Of a stretch of DNA of 64,000 nt, positions 37,749-49,362 are shown piece by piece. Within the stretch, counting starts at the first letter, position 1. Every line of letters starts with the position of its first letter. The DNA is from Salinispora oceanensis (GTDB taxonomy: Bacteria > Actinomycetota > Actinomycetes > Mycobacteriales > Micromonosporaceae): assembly GCF_000383575.1 (NCBI RefSeq), contig NZ_KB911579.1:3070523-3134522 (forward strand), in the 5' to 3' direction. The notes beneath the pieces were generated by a model. The model ran no database searches and was not told the DNA's origin. It saw nothing but the letters and a program-made list of their open reading frames with translations. The position numbers and the translations under genes are program-made.

Positions 37749-38447
37749 ATGCGGGGCCTCGGCCGAGTCGTCCAGGACCTTGGCGCACTGGTGCTGCCGG
37801 TGGAGTGCGCCGGCTGCCGAGACCAGCGGCCCGGGCTGCGGCAGGGCGTCTGCCCGGAGTGCGTCGCGGCGCTGGGCGACCTGCGACCGAGGCCGGTACG
37901 CCCGACGCCGGCCCCGGAAGGCCTGCCGCCCTGCGTGGCGCTCGGCCCCTATGCCGGCCCGTTGCGTGAGGTGTTGCTCGCGTACAAGGACCATGGCCGG
38001 CATGGGCTGGCGAGGCCGTTGGGCGCGCTGCTCGCCGAGGTGGTGGCGGTCGCGGTCGGCCCGGTGCGCCCGGTGTCGCTGGTGCCGGTGCCGGACACCC
38101 CGGCCGCGGCGCGTGCCCGCTACGGCGACCACCTCAGCCGGCTGGCCCGGCACTGCGCGCAGCGGCTGCGGCGGGCCGGCTGGCCGGTCGAGGTCCGCTC
38201 CGCGGTGCGGGCGCTGCCCCGGCCGGACTCGGTGACTCTGGACAGCGCGGGCCGGGCGGCGTCGGCCGCCGCGGCGTTTCGGGCCCGGGGCCGGCCGCTG
38301 CCGGCGGGTACGGCGCTGGTCGTCGTGGACGACATCGTTACCACCGGTTCGACGCTCGCCGCGGTTAGTCGCGTGCTGACCGCGACCGGTCGGGTGCCGT
38401 CGGTGGCGGCGGTGCTCGCGGCGACCGAGCGGAGGCAACCCCGGTAA
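37749..38447 (+). CDS. ComF-family phosphoribosyltransferase
   Basis: The 232-residue protein has a zinc-ribbon N-terminus (CAGCRDQRPGLRQGVCPEC) and a type I phosphoribosyltransferase domain with the PRPP loop ALVVVDDIVTTGSTLAAVSR. ComF proteins are linked to DNA uptake in some bacteria, but in actinomycetes the role is not established. ATG 37749 and GTG 37746 are equally possible starts, six to nine bases after the lpqB stop. The order lpqB-comF-hpf-secA is the same as in M. tuberculosis (Rv3244c-Rv3240c). A second, unrelated PRTase with a zinc ribbon occurs in the island at 59463. Confidence 0.9.
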   Translation: MRGLGRVVQDLGALVLPVECAGCRDQRPGLRQGVCPECVAALGDLRPRPVRPTPAPEGLPPCVALGPYAGPLREVLLAYKDHGRHGLARPLGALLAEVVAVAVGPVRPVSLVPVPDTPAAARARYGDHLSRLARHCAQRLRRAGWPVEVRSAVRALPRPDSVTLDSAGRAASAAAAFRARGRPLPAGTALVVVDDIVTTGSTLAAVSRVLTATGRVPSVAAVLAATERRQPR

Positions 38448-38692
38448 CCGATCGTGTTTTCTTTCTCCCCCTTGGTGAACGATTCAGGAAAAATCCTGGA
38501 CTGTCCTGAAAACCAGGGGTGACGGTCGGCGGAACAGGAGTTAGCGTTCTGCTGTCGGGGGAAGGAGGAGTTCTCCCACCTCCCGACGGTGAAGGGAGGC
38601 GTAGCCGCACTGACCGGTCGACGCCGAGTGGGACCGTCCCGAGGGTGCGACCGGGGTACCGCAGTAACGACCATCCGAACAAGGGAGGTCAC

Positions 38693-39319
38693 GTGGACAT
38701 CGTGGTCAAGGGCCGGAACGTCGAAGTTCCAGATCATTTCCGGGTGCACGTAGCGGAGAAGCTCGCCAAGATCGAGCGCTACGATCACAAGATCATCCGG
38801 GTTGATGTCGAGCTGTTCCATGAGCGCAATCCGCGTCAGGCGGACCACTGCCAGCGGGTGGAGATCACCTGCTTTTCCCGGGGTCCGGTGATGCGGGCCG
38901 AGGCGGGCACGAGCGACTTCTACAGCGCGCTCGACGCGGCCATCGCCCGGCTGGACGCCCGGATGCGTCGGGCAGCCGACCGCCGTCGGGTCCACCACGG
39001 CCGGCACGCCCCCATCTCCGTCGCCGCCGCCACCGCCGGGCTTCCGGTGACCGACCTCGTCGCCGGCCCCCTGTCCGCCGACGCTGCCACGGCGACCGCG
39101 GTCGCCGAGCGGGCCGAGGAGGAGCGCGACGACCAGCCGTGGCACATCGCCCGGGAGAAGGTCCACCCCGCCGAGCCGATGACCATTGACGACGCCCTGT
39201 TCCAGATGGAGCTGGTCGGGCACGACTTCTACCTGTTCCAGGACAAGGAGTCCGGTCGGCCCAGCGTCGTCTACCGGCGGCATGCCTACGACTACGGGAT
39301 CATCTCCCTGGCCGTCTGA
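38693..39319 (+). CDS. hpf: ribosome hibernation promoting factor, long form
   Basis: The 208-residue protein binds the 30S subunit and promotes 100S dimer formation under stress or stationary phase. The N-terminal domain begins DIVVKGRNVEVPDHFRVHVA with LAKIERYDHKI, and the C-terminal dimerisation domain ends with AEPMTIDDALFQMELVGHDF, FLFQDKESG-like YLFQDKESGRPSVVYRR and YDYGIISL. GTG 38693 has AAGGGAGG at ideal spacing. The 245-bp upstream gap includes an AT-rich stretch and CCTGG/CCAGG inverted repeats near 38490-38516 that could hold its promoter. Confidence 0.94.
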   Translation: MDIVVKGRNVEVPDHFRVHVAEKLAKIERYDHKIIRVDVELFHERNPRQADHCQRVEITCFSRGPVMRAEAGTSDFYSALDAAIARLDARMRRAADRRRVHHGRHAPISVAAATAGLPVTDLVAGPLSADAATATAVAERAEEERDDQPWHIAREKVHPAEPMTIDDALFQMELVGHDFYLFQDKESGRPSVVYRRHAYDYGIISLAV

Positions 39320-39360
39320 GGCCCCAGGTACGGGCCGGGGCGCACCGGGCCGGTAGCGGC

Positions 39361-40488
39361 TCAGCGTGCTCCGGGTGTCTCGCTGAGGTCGCCCGGGAGC
39401 AGGCCGAAGAGCGTGCTGTCCGTGCGGAGTCCGTCGCCGGCGGGGAAGCGCCCGCGCACCCGCCCCTCCCGGCGGAACCCGGCCCGTGCCAACACCCGCT
39501 CCGAGGCGACATTGCCGGCGTGGGTATCCGCCCAGATCCGGCCGAGCCGGACCTCGGTGAATCCCCACTCGGCGAGCAGTCGGACCGCGCGGGTGGCGTA
39601 CCCGAGTCCGCGCCAGGCCGGCAGCAGGCCGTAGCCGACCATGCCCTGTTGGAACTGCGGATTGTCGAGGACAAGTTGGCAGAGGCCGGCGATGGCCCCG
39701 CTGCTCGCGTCGATGATGACCAGGTTCGCGACCTGGTCCCGCAACCAGCGGGACTGCACCTCCCGGCAGTTCCGTTCGATGTCCGCCCGTCGCGGCGGCT
39801 CCGGCGGCGCCAGGACGGCGACCGTCTCGGGCTGGGTGTGCAGGTGGTACATGGCCTCCGCGTGCTGCGGGCCGCGTGGCCGGAGCTCCACCACGCCGTC
39901 GGTGAGCCGGCCGTCGGGTAGGTCCGGCAGCAGCCGTGGAGCCGGCCCCGGGGGGTCGTCGGCGAGCCGCGCCCAGGTGAGGAGATCAGCCCATTCGCCG
40001 TCTCGGCCGCGGCTCGCCAACCGGCGTACGCCCTCGGGGCGGAAGCCGGCGGCCAGCGCCACCCGCTGGCTGGCGATGTTCTCCGGGACGGTGAGGAGCT
40101 CCAGCCGGCGAATCCCGCTGGCGAACGCCCGGTCGGCGAGGGTCTGGGTCGCCGCAGTGGCGACGCCGCGCCCCCGCGCCCACGGGGCGACCCAGTAACC
40201 GATCGCCGCCTCCTGGCGGCTGGGGGCCGGGTCGTTCAGCCCGACCGTGCCGAGGAGCCGGTCCGTGTCGCGATCCGTGATGGCGTACGCGGCCCCGCCG
40301 TTGGCCCAGGCCGCGGGCGCCCCCTCGGTGATCCACCACCGGGCGTCCGCCTCGGTGTACGGCGACGGCAGCGCCGGCAGGAAGCGCTGGACCAGCGGGT
40401 CGGAGCAGGCGGCCATCGTGTCGGGGAGGTCCTCGAGGTGGGACAGGCGCAGCCGGATTCCGGGCCCGTCAATGGTCTCCGGCGTCAT
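39361..40488 (-). CDS. tandem GNAT N-acetyltransferase (RimJ/RimL type, two domains)
   Basis: The 375-residue protein contains two fused GNAT domains. The first (about 1-180) has IGYWVAPWARGRGVATAATQ as acetyl-CoA loop, and the second (about 195-365) has VGYGLLPAWRGLGYATRAVR, both with the ENIAS/GNVAS-type element after it (PENIASQRVALAAGF and HAGNVASERVLARAGF). The likely activity is acetylation of an amine on a protein terminus or small molecule; the substrate is unknown. ATG 40488 overlaps the TGA of a small upstream ORF (ATGA). The gene converges on hpf. Confidence 0.9.
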   Translation of the reverse strand: MTPETIDGPGIRLRLSHLEDLPDTMAACSDPLVQRFLPALPSPYTEADARWWITEGAPAAWANGGAAYAITDRDTDRLLGTVGLNDPAPSRQEAAIGYWVAPWARGRGVATAATQTLADRAFASGIRRLELLTVPENIASQRVALAAGFRPEGVRRLASRGRDGEWADLLTWARLADDPPGPAPRLLPDLPDGRLTDGVVELRPRGPQHAEAMYHLHTQPETVAVLAPPEPPRRADIERNCREVQSRWLRDQVANLVIIDASSGAIAGLCQLVLDNPQFQQGMVGYGLLPAWRGLGYATRAVRLLAEWGFTEVRLGRIWADTHAGNVASERVLARAGFRREGRVRGRFPAGDGLRTDSTLFGLLPGDLSETPGAR

Positions 40489-40670
40489 GCCGCATCCGGC
40501 CCGGGTGCGATGTCGGCCGGTCCGGACCGGGTCTTGACCGATCCAGACCCGGTCTCGATCCGCCCCGACGGGGTGTCGATCCCGGCCGGCCGCTCTGCGG
40601 GGGACTCCCCGTCCGGATTATTGAGCTCGATTCGTCTCATCTGAGCCATCGTGCCGGATCGTTCGCCCAC
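40485..40670 (-). CDS. possible small protein, coupled to the GNAT gene
   Basis: This 61-codon frame ends in a TGA that overlaps the ATG of the GNAT gene (ATGA), the usual sign of translational coupling. The N-terminal part MAQMRRIELNNPDGESP looks protein-like, whereas the rest is made of loosely repeated Gly/Ser/Thr/Arg phrases (RIETGSGSVKTRSGP) that may only reflect repetitive DNA. No homologue is known to me. Confidence 0.35.
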   Translation of the reverse strand: MGERSGTMAQMRRIELNNPDGESPAERPAGIDTPSGRIETGSGSVKTRSGPADIAPGPDAA

Positions 40671-40807
40671 GGCGTAACGGGATTAGGTCCACCCGCTCAG
40701 ACCGCGTACGTTATGTCCGCTTCGGCGGATCGGACCCCGCCACCAGTGACCATCGCCGCGATGGAACGCCTACGATGGTTCGAGACTGTCTAGGGGAGCG
40801 TTGATCC
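40489..40807. other. intergenic region upstream of secA
   Basis: This gap of about 320 bp between divergent genes contains the small ORF at 40485-40670 and probably the secA promoter region after 40680, where the sequence is AT-richer (GTACGTTATGTCC). I see no clear promoter pair. Confidence 0.4.
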
Positions 40808-43723
<2,916 letters not shown>

Positions 43724-43730
43724 CCGGCCT

Positions 43731-43767
43731 GTGAGAAGGTGCACGCGTTGCGCGCGCACCTTCTCAC
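43731..43767. terminator. bidirectional hairpin between secA and the Rv3235-like gene
   Basis: GTGAGAAGGTGC (43731-43742) pairs perfectly with GCACCTTCTCAC (43756-43767) around a 13-base loop. The convergent gene's stop codon (43764-43766) lies inside the stem. Confidence 0.85.
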
Positions 43768-44357
43768 AGAACGTGGAGAGCGGTGCAGAGCCAGCTGCCG
43801 CGACGCCGTTCGAGGCGGATCGCCATTGCCCAGGTCCTGCCGGCTGGCCCGGCCAGTACGGCGGCTGCCTCGACGGCCGCGTCCCGCGGCTCACATACCC
43901 GCAGCCGGCGTAACCGCGTGCCGGGCCGGGAGGAGCGGCGTCGCACCGGCCCCGCGCGGGCGGTGGCGCGGGTCAGTTCTGCCGCCAGCTCGGCCGCCCG
44001 GGTTGGGTCAAGCAGTCGGCGCAGCTGGCTGTGGGGCCGATAGCCGTTGATCACCTCCAGGCAGGTGGTGACGAACCGATGCGCAACCCGGGTCCCCTCC
44101 GGGGTGGCGGTGGCCAGCGCCGTGGCGGGTAACCGGGTCGGGGTGCGCCGGGGACCGGGCGGGCCCGCTCCGGCCCCGCGGCGCTGGCCGGGTGGGCGGG
44201 TCAGCGGGCCTGGGCCGGGCTGGAACAGGTCGAGCGCCAGCTGACCGTCGATCAGCCAGCGGGCGGGGTCATCTTCGACGTAGGGCGGGTCGATTGACGG
44301 GGCCGGGCGAAGCCGGACCGGGGGACGAGTTGGCTCGGGGCGGCGGACGGCAGTCAT
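43764..44357 (-). CDS. Rv3235-family protein
   Basis: The 197-residue protein is Arg/Pro-rich at the N-terminus and has a conserved-looking second half: RFVTTCLEVINGYRPHSQLRRLLDP, then RLRRLRVCEPRDAAVEAAAVL and the closing AMAIRLERRRGSWLCTALHVL. This matches the actinobacterial Rv3235 family, of unknown function, which lies near secA in mycobacteria too. ATG 44357 is chosen over the longer frame from 44408. It converges on secA through a shared hairpin. Confidence 0.82.
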   Translation of the reverse strand: MTAVRRPEPTRPPVRLRPAPSIDPPYVEDDPARWLIDGQLALDLFQPGPGPLTRPPGQRRGAGAGPPGPRRTPTRLPATALATATPEGTRVAHRFVTTCLEVINGYRPHSQLRRLLDPTRAAELAAELTRATARAGPVRRRSSRPGTRLRRLRVCEPRDAAVEAAAVLAGPAGRTWAMAIRLERRRGSWLCTALHVL

Positions 44358-44485
44358 CCCGGCCCTCCAGATCCTTGTGTTTGCCTTCGTTTGCCTACGG
44401 CAGACCACGATTCTGAGGGATTAAAGAGGGGATGGTCAATGCCTGTGGATGGATGGCGGTAGGGGATGTCGACGAATCGGGCCGG

Positions 44486-44716
44486 TTACTCCGGCTCCCG
44501 CTCGACGAGGGGGTTGCCCCGAACCCACTCGGCGGTCTCCGCGTACTTGTGGTTGATGTACTCCTCCAGTCGCACGCGCTCCACCCGCCACTGACCGCGT
44601 CCGCCGATCTTGATCGCCGGCAGTTCGCCGCTGCGTACCATGTGGTAGACCTGCGAGTCCGACACGTTCAGCTCGGCGGCGACCTCGGACAGCAGCAGAA
44701 ACCTGGGCTCCGCCAC
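44486..44716 (-). CDS. small helix-turn-helix DNA-binding protein (excisionase/BldC-like)
   Basis: The 76-residue protein is a single winged helix-turn-helix: FLLLSEVAAELNVSDSQVYH, MVRSGELPAIKIGGRGQWRV, then ERVRLEEYINHKYAET. This pattern is shared by MerR-like BldC and excisionase-type proteins. GTG 44716 has AAGGAG five bases upstream; the longer frame upstream has no coding character. It stands alone between the Rv3235-like and DUF6912 genes, not next to an integrase, so a chromosomal regulator is more likely than a phage excisionase. Confidence 0.88.
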   Translation of the reverse strand: MAEPRFLLLSEVAAELNVSDSQVYHMVRSGELPAIKIGGRGQWRVERVRLEEYINHKYAETAEWVRGNPLVEREPE

Positions 44717-44930
44717 ACAAACTCCTTGAGTCGGCTGCGTTTGCCTCAGTTTGCCACCAGCGGTGGCCCAAAGGCAGCAGGGTCCAACGCAGCACCGGAG
44801 TGCGCTCGGAAACACTCCGGGATCCCAACTTTCGTCGAGCCCGTCCGGGGTGTATGACGGTCACGGCGTACGGCATGACCAGCGCCCCCAGACCGGCGTC
44901 CGCCGGTGGAGCTGAACCCAGGGAGAACCG

Positions 44931-45437
44931 GTGACCAGAGAGCAAGTCCGGGTGTATGTCCCGGCGACCGTGCCGATGCTGACCCTGCTGCGGACGGCCG
45001 GGCTCCCCGCGGCCTCCGCGCACGCGGTCACCCCGGCGCTGCGCGAGTGGTACGCCGAGGGGGACGAGGAGGAGCTGGAGTACGTCGCCTTCACCCGGGC
45101 CGCCCAGGACGCGCTCCAACTCCTGCAGGCCGACGATGCGGCACCCCGCCGCCGGGTCGTCGTCTCAGCGGATCTGCCCGTGGCTACCCCCGGACCGGGC
45201 GACGCGGACCTGGGGTCCAGCGCGGTCGAGCTGGCCGGCCCGGTGCCGGTGGGGGCGGTGGCCGCCATCCACGTGGACGGGGCGGACGCGGTCCAGGACA
45301 TCACCGCCGCAGCCCGGGTGGTGACCGAGGCGCTCGGCGGTGACCCGGACGCGCAGTTCGCCGTTGACGGGGCCGAAGATCACGAGCTGGAGTGGTACGA
45401 CATCACGGAGCTGGACCAGCTCCTCGGATTGAGCTAG
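44931..45437 (+). CDS. DUF6912-like protein
   Basis: The 168-residue protein begins [20 protein letters not shown] and has [20 protein letters not shown], then [17 protein letters not shown], a pattern conserved in actinobacteria (recalled as DUF6912, with Rv3231c as the mycobacterial member). The end [14 protein letters not shown] is also typical. GTG 44931 has GGAGAA upstream. Function unknown. It converges on the membrane protein gene that follows. Confidence 0.8.
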   Translation: MTREQVRVYVPATVPMLTLLRTAGLPAASAHAVTPALREWYAEGDEEELEYVAFTRAAQDALQLLQADDAAPRRRVVVSADLPVATPGPGDADLGSSAVELAGPVPVGAVAAIHVDGADAVQDITAAARVVTEALGGDPDAQFAVDGAEDHELEWYDITELDQLLGLS

Positions 45438-45506
45438 CCCAGCGGCTCGACGTGGTTGGTCCGGAGCTGTTCCGGCTGACCTCGAACGCCTTCCGGCCGG
45501 TGCGGC

Positions 45507-46526
45507 TCACTCCCCGTCCGGGTCGTCCTCGTCCAGCGGGGCAGGTCCGAGGGTCCGGCCGAAGGCGATCATCGCGGTCAGCGCGCCGACGAAGAGCACC
45601 CAGATTCCGTTGTCCACCCGGGAGGTGCCGAGCGAGGTCTGCGCCACGGCATCCGCTTCGCTCAGCGCGCCAGCCAGGTCGAGCAGCCGCCGTCCCCCGA
45701 TCCGCAGGATCACCTCGGCGACGAGCAGCAGTAGGCCGGGGCCGGCCCCGGCGATCAGGTAGGCCGGCCAGCGCAGGCTGGGCGGATCGCCGCGGTGCGC
45801 CGCACGGCGTCGGGACCAGGTCAGGTAGCCGAAGGCCAACAGGCCCGCCACCAGGCCGGCGAGCAGGGACTCGGTACGGGAGACCCACTTCGCGGCGCTG
45901 AGCAGCGACTCCTGGGTTTCGCCCGCGCCGAAGAGGTCGAAGAGTGGGTCCCGCGCCCAGCTGAACGCCACGACGAAGACGAGCGTGCCGAGGCCGGCGG
46001 CCACCACCGCGCCGACAACTTGGGCGGTCCGCGTCGCGGCGATGCCCCCGCCGATGATGGCGGCGGCGGCGGTGGTGCCGGCGATCACGTTGGTGGTGCC
46101 GGTGTCAGCGTAGGTCAGGTTGATGGCGAAGGCGGCGGCGAGCCCGATCAGCAGCCCACTGGCGACCGCCGCGACAAAGCGCAGGGTGCTCCGGTCCCGA
46201 CCCCGATGGGCGAGCAACTCCGCCCCGAACAGCGCGAAGGCGGTGCCGGCGACGAGCGCGGCCGAGATCACCCCGGGTAGGGCGAAGGCGGAGAGGCTGA
46301 TCGCGGTGACTCCGGCCGCCGCCGAGTCGATCACGGCGTGGGTGGACCAGAGCATGGCGGTAAGCCAGCCGAGTGCCAGCAGGCCGAGCGCCGGCACGCC
46401 GGGGGTGGGTAGGCCGGCCACCGCCGCCGCCGCCGGCGGGCCGGCCGTGAGCGGGTTCGCCTCGTCCGCGTCTGGGCTCGCCTGCGTCGGCTCCGTGGCG
46501 GCGGAGTCGCCGGGCTGCTTCGTCAT
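45507..46526 (-). CDS. multi-pass membrane protein
   Basis: The 339-residue protein has a hydrophilic Pro/Ala-rich N-terminus and about eight hydrophobic segments, for example ALGLLALGWLTAMLW, LPGVISAALVAGTAFALFGA, FVAAVASGLLIGLAAAFAIN and VVGAVVAAGLGTLVFVVAF. A short acidic C-terminus, APLDEDDPDGE, follows. No transporter or enzyme motif is visible. ATG 46526 has GAAGGGA upstream and is preferred to 46547. It faces DUF6912 at the 3' end and is divergent from pruA. Confidence 0.8.
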   Translation of the reverse strand: MTKQPGDSAATEPTQASPDADEANPLTAGPPAAAAVAGLPTPGVPALGLLALGWLTAMLWSTHAVIDSAAAGVTAISLSAFALPGVISAALVAGTAFALFGAELLAHRGRDRSTLRFVAAVASGLLIGLAAAFAINLTYADTGTTNVIAGTTAAAAIIGGGIAATRTAQVVGAVVAAGLGTLVFVVAFSWARDPLFDLFGAGETQESLLSAAKWVSRTESLLAGLVAGLLAFGYLTWSRRRAAHRGDPPSLRWPAYLIAGAGPGLLLLVAEVILRIGGRRLLDLAGALSEADAVAQTSLGTSRVDNGIWVLFVGALTAMIAFGRTLGPAPLDEDDPDGE

Positions 46527-46799
46527 CGTCGTCCCTTCGACCGGCACCCGGCCCGCGGTGCGGCCGGTGGTTCACCGGCCCACCAGGGTACGCGTCGTTC
46601 GCCGCGCGGCCGGGAGCCGTGTCGGCCGGTGCGGGGAGGGATTCGGGTAGTGGGGAAGAGGACCCAAACGTGGGAGAATCAGTCGCGGTCCCGCCGCCGT
46701 AACGGGCCCCTGCGGCCCCGGTGCTCGGCGTCCGGCCACCCGGCCGACGCTCCGCGGGTCCGCTACCCCCACTGCCACGAATGCCCCAGGAGCCTTTTG

Positions 46800-48428
46800 A
46801 TGGACGCCGTCTTCTCCGTGCCCGAGCCCCGCAACGAGCCGGTACGCACCTACGCGCCGGGGGACACCGACCGGGACCGGCTGCAACGGCGGCTGGTCGA
46901 GCTAGCCAGCGACCGGATCGACCTGCCGATGACCATCGCGGGCGAGCAACGGATGGCCGGCGGTGCCTCGATCGACGTGGTGCAGCCCCACCGGCACGCG
47001 CACGTGCTGGGCGTCACCGCCCACGCCACCCACGATGACGCTCGGGCCGCGGTGCAGGCCGCGAAAGACGCGGCGCCCGGGTGGCGGGCGTTGCCGTTCG
47101 CGGAGCGGGCAGCGATCTTCCTCCGCGCCGCTGACCTGCTCGCCGGGCCCTGGCGGGACACGCTCAACGCCGCCACGATGCTCGGCCAGTCGAAGACCGC
47201 GTTCCAGGCGGAGATCGACTCGGCCTGTGAACTCATCGACTTCCTCCGGTTTAACGTCCACTTCGCTCGCCGACTCCTCGCCGAGCAGCCCCTCTCCTCG
47301 TCGGGCACCTGGAACCGGTTCGACCACCGCCCGCTCGAGGGCTTCGTCTACGCGATCACCCCGTTCAACTTCACCGCGATCGCCGGCAACCTACCCTCGG
47401 CGCCGGCCCTGCTCGGCAATACAGTGGTCTGGAAGCCGGCCCCCACCCAGCAGTTCGCCGCGCACTTCACGATGCGGCTCTTCGAGGCGGCAGGCCTGCC
47501 CCCCGGCGTGATCAATATGGTTACCGGGCGGGGCGTGGAGGTGTCCGACGTGGTGCTGGCCGACCCGGACCTGGCCGGCATCCACTTCACCGGCTCCACC
47601 AAGGTCTTCCAGCAGCTCTGGCGGACCGTCGGCGAGAAGATCGCCCACTACCGGACCTACCCGCGACTGGTCGGCGAGACCGGCGGCAAGGACTTCGTGG
47701 TCGCCCACCCCAGCGCTGATGTGGACGCGCTGCACACCGCCCTGATCCGGGGCGCGTACGAGTTCCAGGGTCAGAAGTGCTCCGCGGCCTCCCGCGCGTA
47801 CATTCCACGGTCGTTGTGGGCAGGTGGGCTGCGGGACCGGCTCGCCGCCACCGCGGAGGCGCTCACCTACGGCGACATCACCGACTTCAGTAACTTCGGT
47901 GGCGCCGTCATTGACGCCAAGGCGTACGCGCGGCACACCGCCGCCCTGGAGTTGATCTCAGGGGATGATTCGTGCCAGGTCGTCGCCGGCGGCACCGCTG
48001 ACGACTCAATCGGCTACTTCGTTCGGCCGACACTCTTCGAGTGCACCGACGCCGCCCACGAGACCTTCACCACCGAGTACTTCGGCCCCATCCTCGGCGT
48101 GCACGTCTTCGACGACGACCGCTTCGACGAGGTGGTCACTCAGGCCGAGTCGATCGCGCCGTACGCGTTGACCGGCGCCATTTTCGCCACCGACCGGCAG
48201 GTGGTTGATCGGGTCGCCGAGCGGATGCGATACGCCGCCGGCAACTTCTACATCAACGACAAGCCCACTGGTGCGGTAGTGGGTCAGCAGCCGTTCGGCG
48301 GTGCCCGCGCCAGTGGCACCAACGACAAGGCCGGCTCCTGGCAGAACCTGGTCCGGTGGATGTCACCCCGCACGATCAAAGAAACCTTCGTCCCGCCGAC
48401 CGGTCACACCTATCCCCACATGGACTAA
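46800..48428 (+). CDS. pruA: L-glutamate gamma-semialdehyde (1-pyrroline-5-carboxylate) dehydrogenase
   Basis: The 542-residue NAD enzyme oxidises glutamate semialdehyde to glutamate, the last step of proline catabolism. Visible motifs are ITPFNFTAIAGNLPSAPALL, the catalytic-cysteine region FQGQKCSAASRAYIP, GETGGKDFVVAHPSADVDAL, and the closing GGARASGTNDKAGS and FVPPTGHTYPHM. ATG 46800 has AGGAG upstream; the frame extends to 46629 without coding character. No proline dehydrogenase gene is adjacent. An 18-bp-stem terminator follows the stop. Confidence 0.95.
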   Translation: MDAVFSVPEPRNEPVRTYAPGDTDRDRLQRRLVELASDRIDLPMTIAGEQRMAGGASIDVVQPHRHAHVLGVTAHATHDDARAAVQAAKDAAPGWRALPFAERAAIFLRAADLLAGPWRDTLNAATMLGQSKTAFQAEIDSACELIDFLRFNVHFARRLLAEQPLSSSGTWNRFDHRPLEGFVYAITPFNFTAIAGNLPSAPALLGNTVVWKPAPTQQFAAHFTMRLFEAAGLPPGVINMVTGRGVEVSDVVLADPDLAGIHFTGSTKVFQQLWRTVGEKIAHYRTYPRLVGETGGKDFVVAHPSADVDALHTALIRGAYEFQGQKCSAASRAYIPRSLWAGGLRDRLAATAEALTYGDITDFSNFGGAVIDAKAYARHTAALELISGDDSCQVVAGGTADDSIGYFVRPTLFECTDAAHETFTTEYFGPILGVHVFDDDRFDEVVTQAESIAPYALTGAIFATDRQVVDRVAERMRYAAGNFYINDKPTGAVVGQQPFGGARASGTNDKAGSWQNLVRWMSPRTIKETFVPPTGHTYPHMD

Positions 48429-48432
48429 CCAG

Positions 48433-48480
48433 AAGTACCCCTTCCCCACGTCGACCGCCCGGCGTGGGGAAGGGGTACTT
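48433..48480 (+). terminator. strong hairpin after pruA
   Basis: AAGTACCCCTTCCCCACG (48433-48450) pairs without a mismatch with CGTGGGGAAGGGGTACTT (48463-48480), an 18-bp stem with a 12-base loop, four bases after the pruA stop. Confidence 0.92.
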
Positions 48481-48583
48481 TCATCCACTCCATATCGGTG
48501 GACAGTGCACATAGGAAGCCCTGATGGGTGTCGAAAACGTGAAATCCTGGACGCCGCGACCGCAAAGTGGCAGCGTGAGAGGC

Positions 48584-49099
48584 ATGGCGGATTCCGGAGT
48601 CAATCCCACGGCGGCGGCCCTGCTCGGGCTGCTTCACGAGGGCCCGATGACAGGTGGTCAACTGATGGCCGCCGCCGAGCGCCGGTTGGCGCCGTACTGG
48701 TCAATGACCCGCAGTCAGGTCTACCGAGAGCTGCCCGTGCTGGCCGAAAAGGGGCTGGTGCGGCTCGGTAAACCGGGGCCGCGGATGAGTCAGCCGTATG
48801 CGATCACCGCTGCGGGTAAACGAACCTTCTCCAGATGGCTGACGGAGGAGCCGGGTCGGGACACCATTCGAAACCCGATCGCGCTACGGTTCGCCTTCGG
48901 GAACCTGCACTCGGCCAGCCAGCTCAAGAACCTCCAGACGGCAGCGAACGAGTACCACACAGAGGCCCTGGCCCGGGTCCGGGAGCAGGTGAAGAATGCG
49001 AAGAAGGAAGGCGAAACGTACGACGCCAGCGCCTTGGAGTTCGCCGTCGCGTACCACAAGGCCGCCCTCTCCTGGCTCAAGTCCGCCTCGGTCAGCTGA
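48584..49099 (+). CDS. PadR-family transcriptional regulator
   Basis: The 171-residue protein begins with a PadR winged helix: TAAALLGLLHEGPMTGGQLM, then SMTRSQVYRELPVLAEKGLV and PYAITAAGKRTFSRWL. The C-terminal half is the helical dimerisation region (LKNLQTAANEYHTEALARVR). The frame runs back to ATG 48524, which has AGGAAG at good spacing, but the first 20 codons there use A/T-ending codons unlike the rest, so I prefer ATG 48584. The target is unknown; the upstream gene pruA ends in a terminator, so the two are separate. Confidence 0.88.
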   Translation: MADSGVNPTAAALLGLLHEGPMTGGQLMAAAERRLAPYWSMTRSQVYRELPVLAEKGLVRLGKPGPRMSQPYAITAAGKRTFSRWLTEEPGRDTIRNPIALRFAFGNLHSASQLKNLQTAANEYHTEALARVREQVKNAKKEGETYDASALEFAVAYHKAALSWLKSASVS

Positions 49100-49214
49100 C
49101 CCGGCAGCAGCCCCCGGCCGGGGCGCACCTGGTACCCGGGTCGGGCAGTAGGCCCTGCCCCCCGGGTCGGGACCGCCCCCGATGAAGGCCCCGCCTCGCC
49201 CGCGGGGTGGGTGC

Positions 49215-49346
49215 GGCGTGGGCTGCGGGGCTCGCAAGCGCACGCCTGCTCGCAAGCGCACGCCTGCTCCGCAAGCTCGCTCCTCGCCCGCGCTGGGTTT
49301 GTTTGGCGTGGGCTGCGGGGCTCGCAAGCTCGCTCCTCGCCCGCGC
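49215..49346. repeat. 24-bp direct repeats upstream of prfB
   Basis: GGCGTGGGCTGCGGGGCTCG plus CAAG occurs at 49215-49238 and 49305-49328, and CGCAAGCTCGCTCCTCGCCC plus GCGC at 49270-49293 and 49323-49346. The motif CTCGCAAGCGCACGCCTG is also repeated between them. The block ends 16 bases before the prfB start. Confidence 0.85.
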
Positions 49347-49362
49347 AGTAGTCTTGTCTGTC

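Noticed and set aside
44486..44716. Phage excisionase
   Set aside because: The protein has an excisionase-like HTH, but no integrase, att repeat or phage gene is near; a chromosomal BldC-like role fits better.
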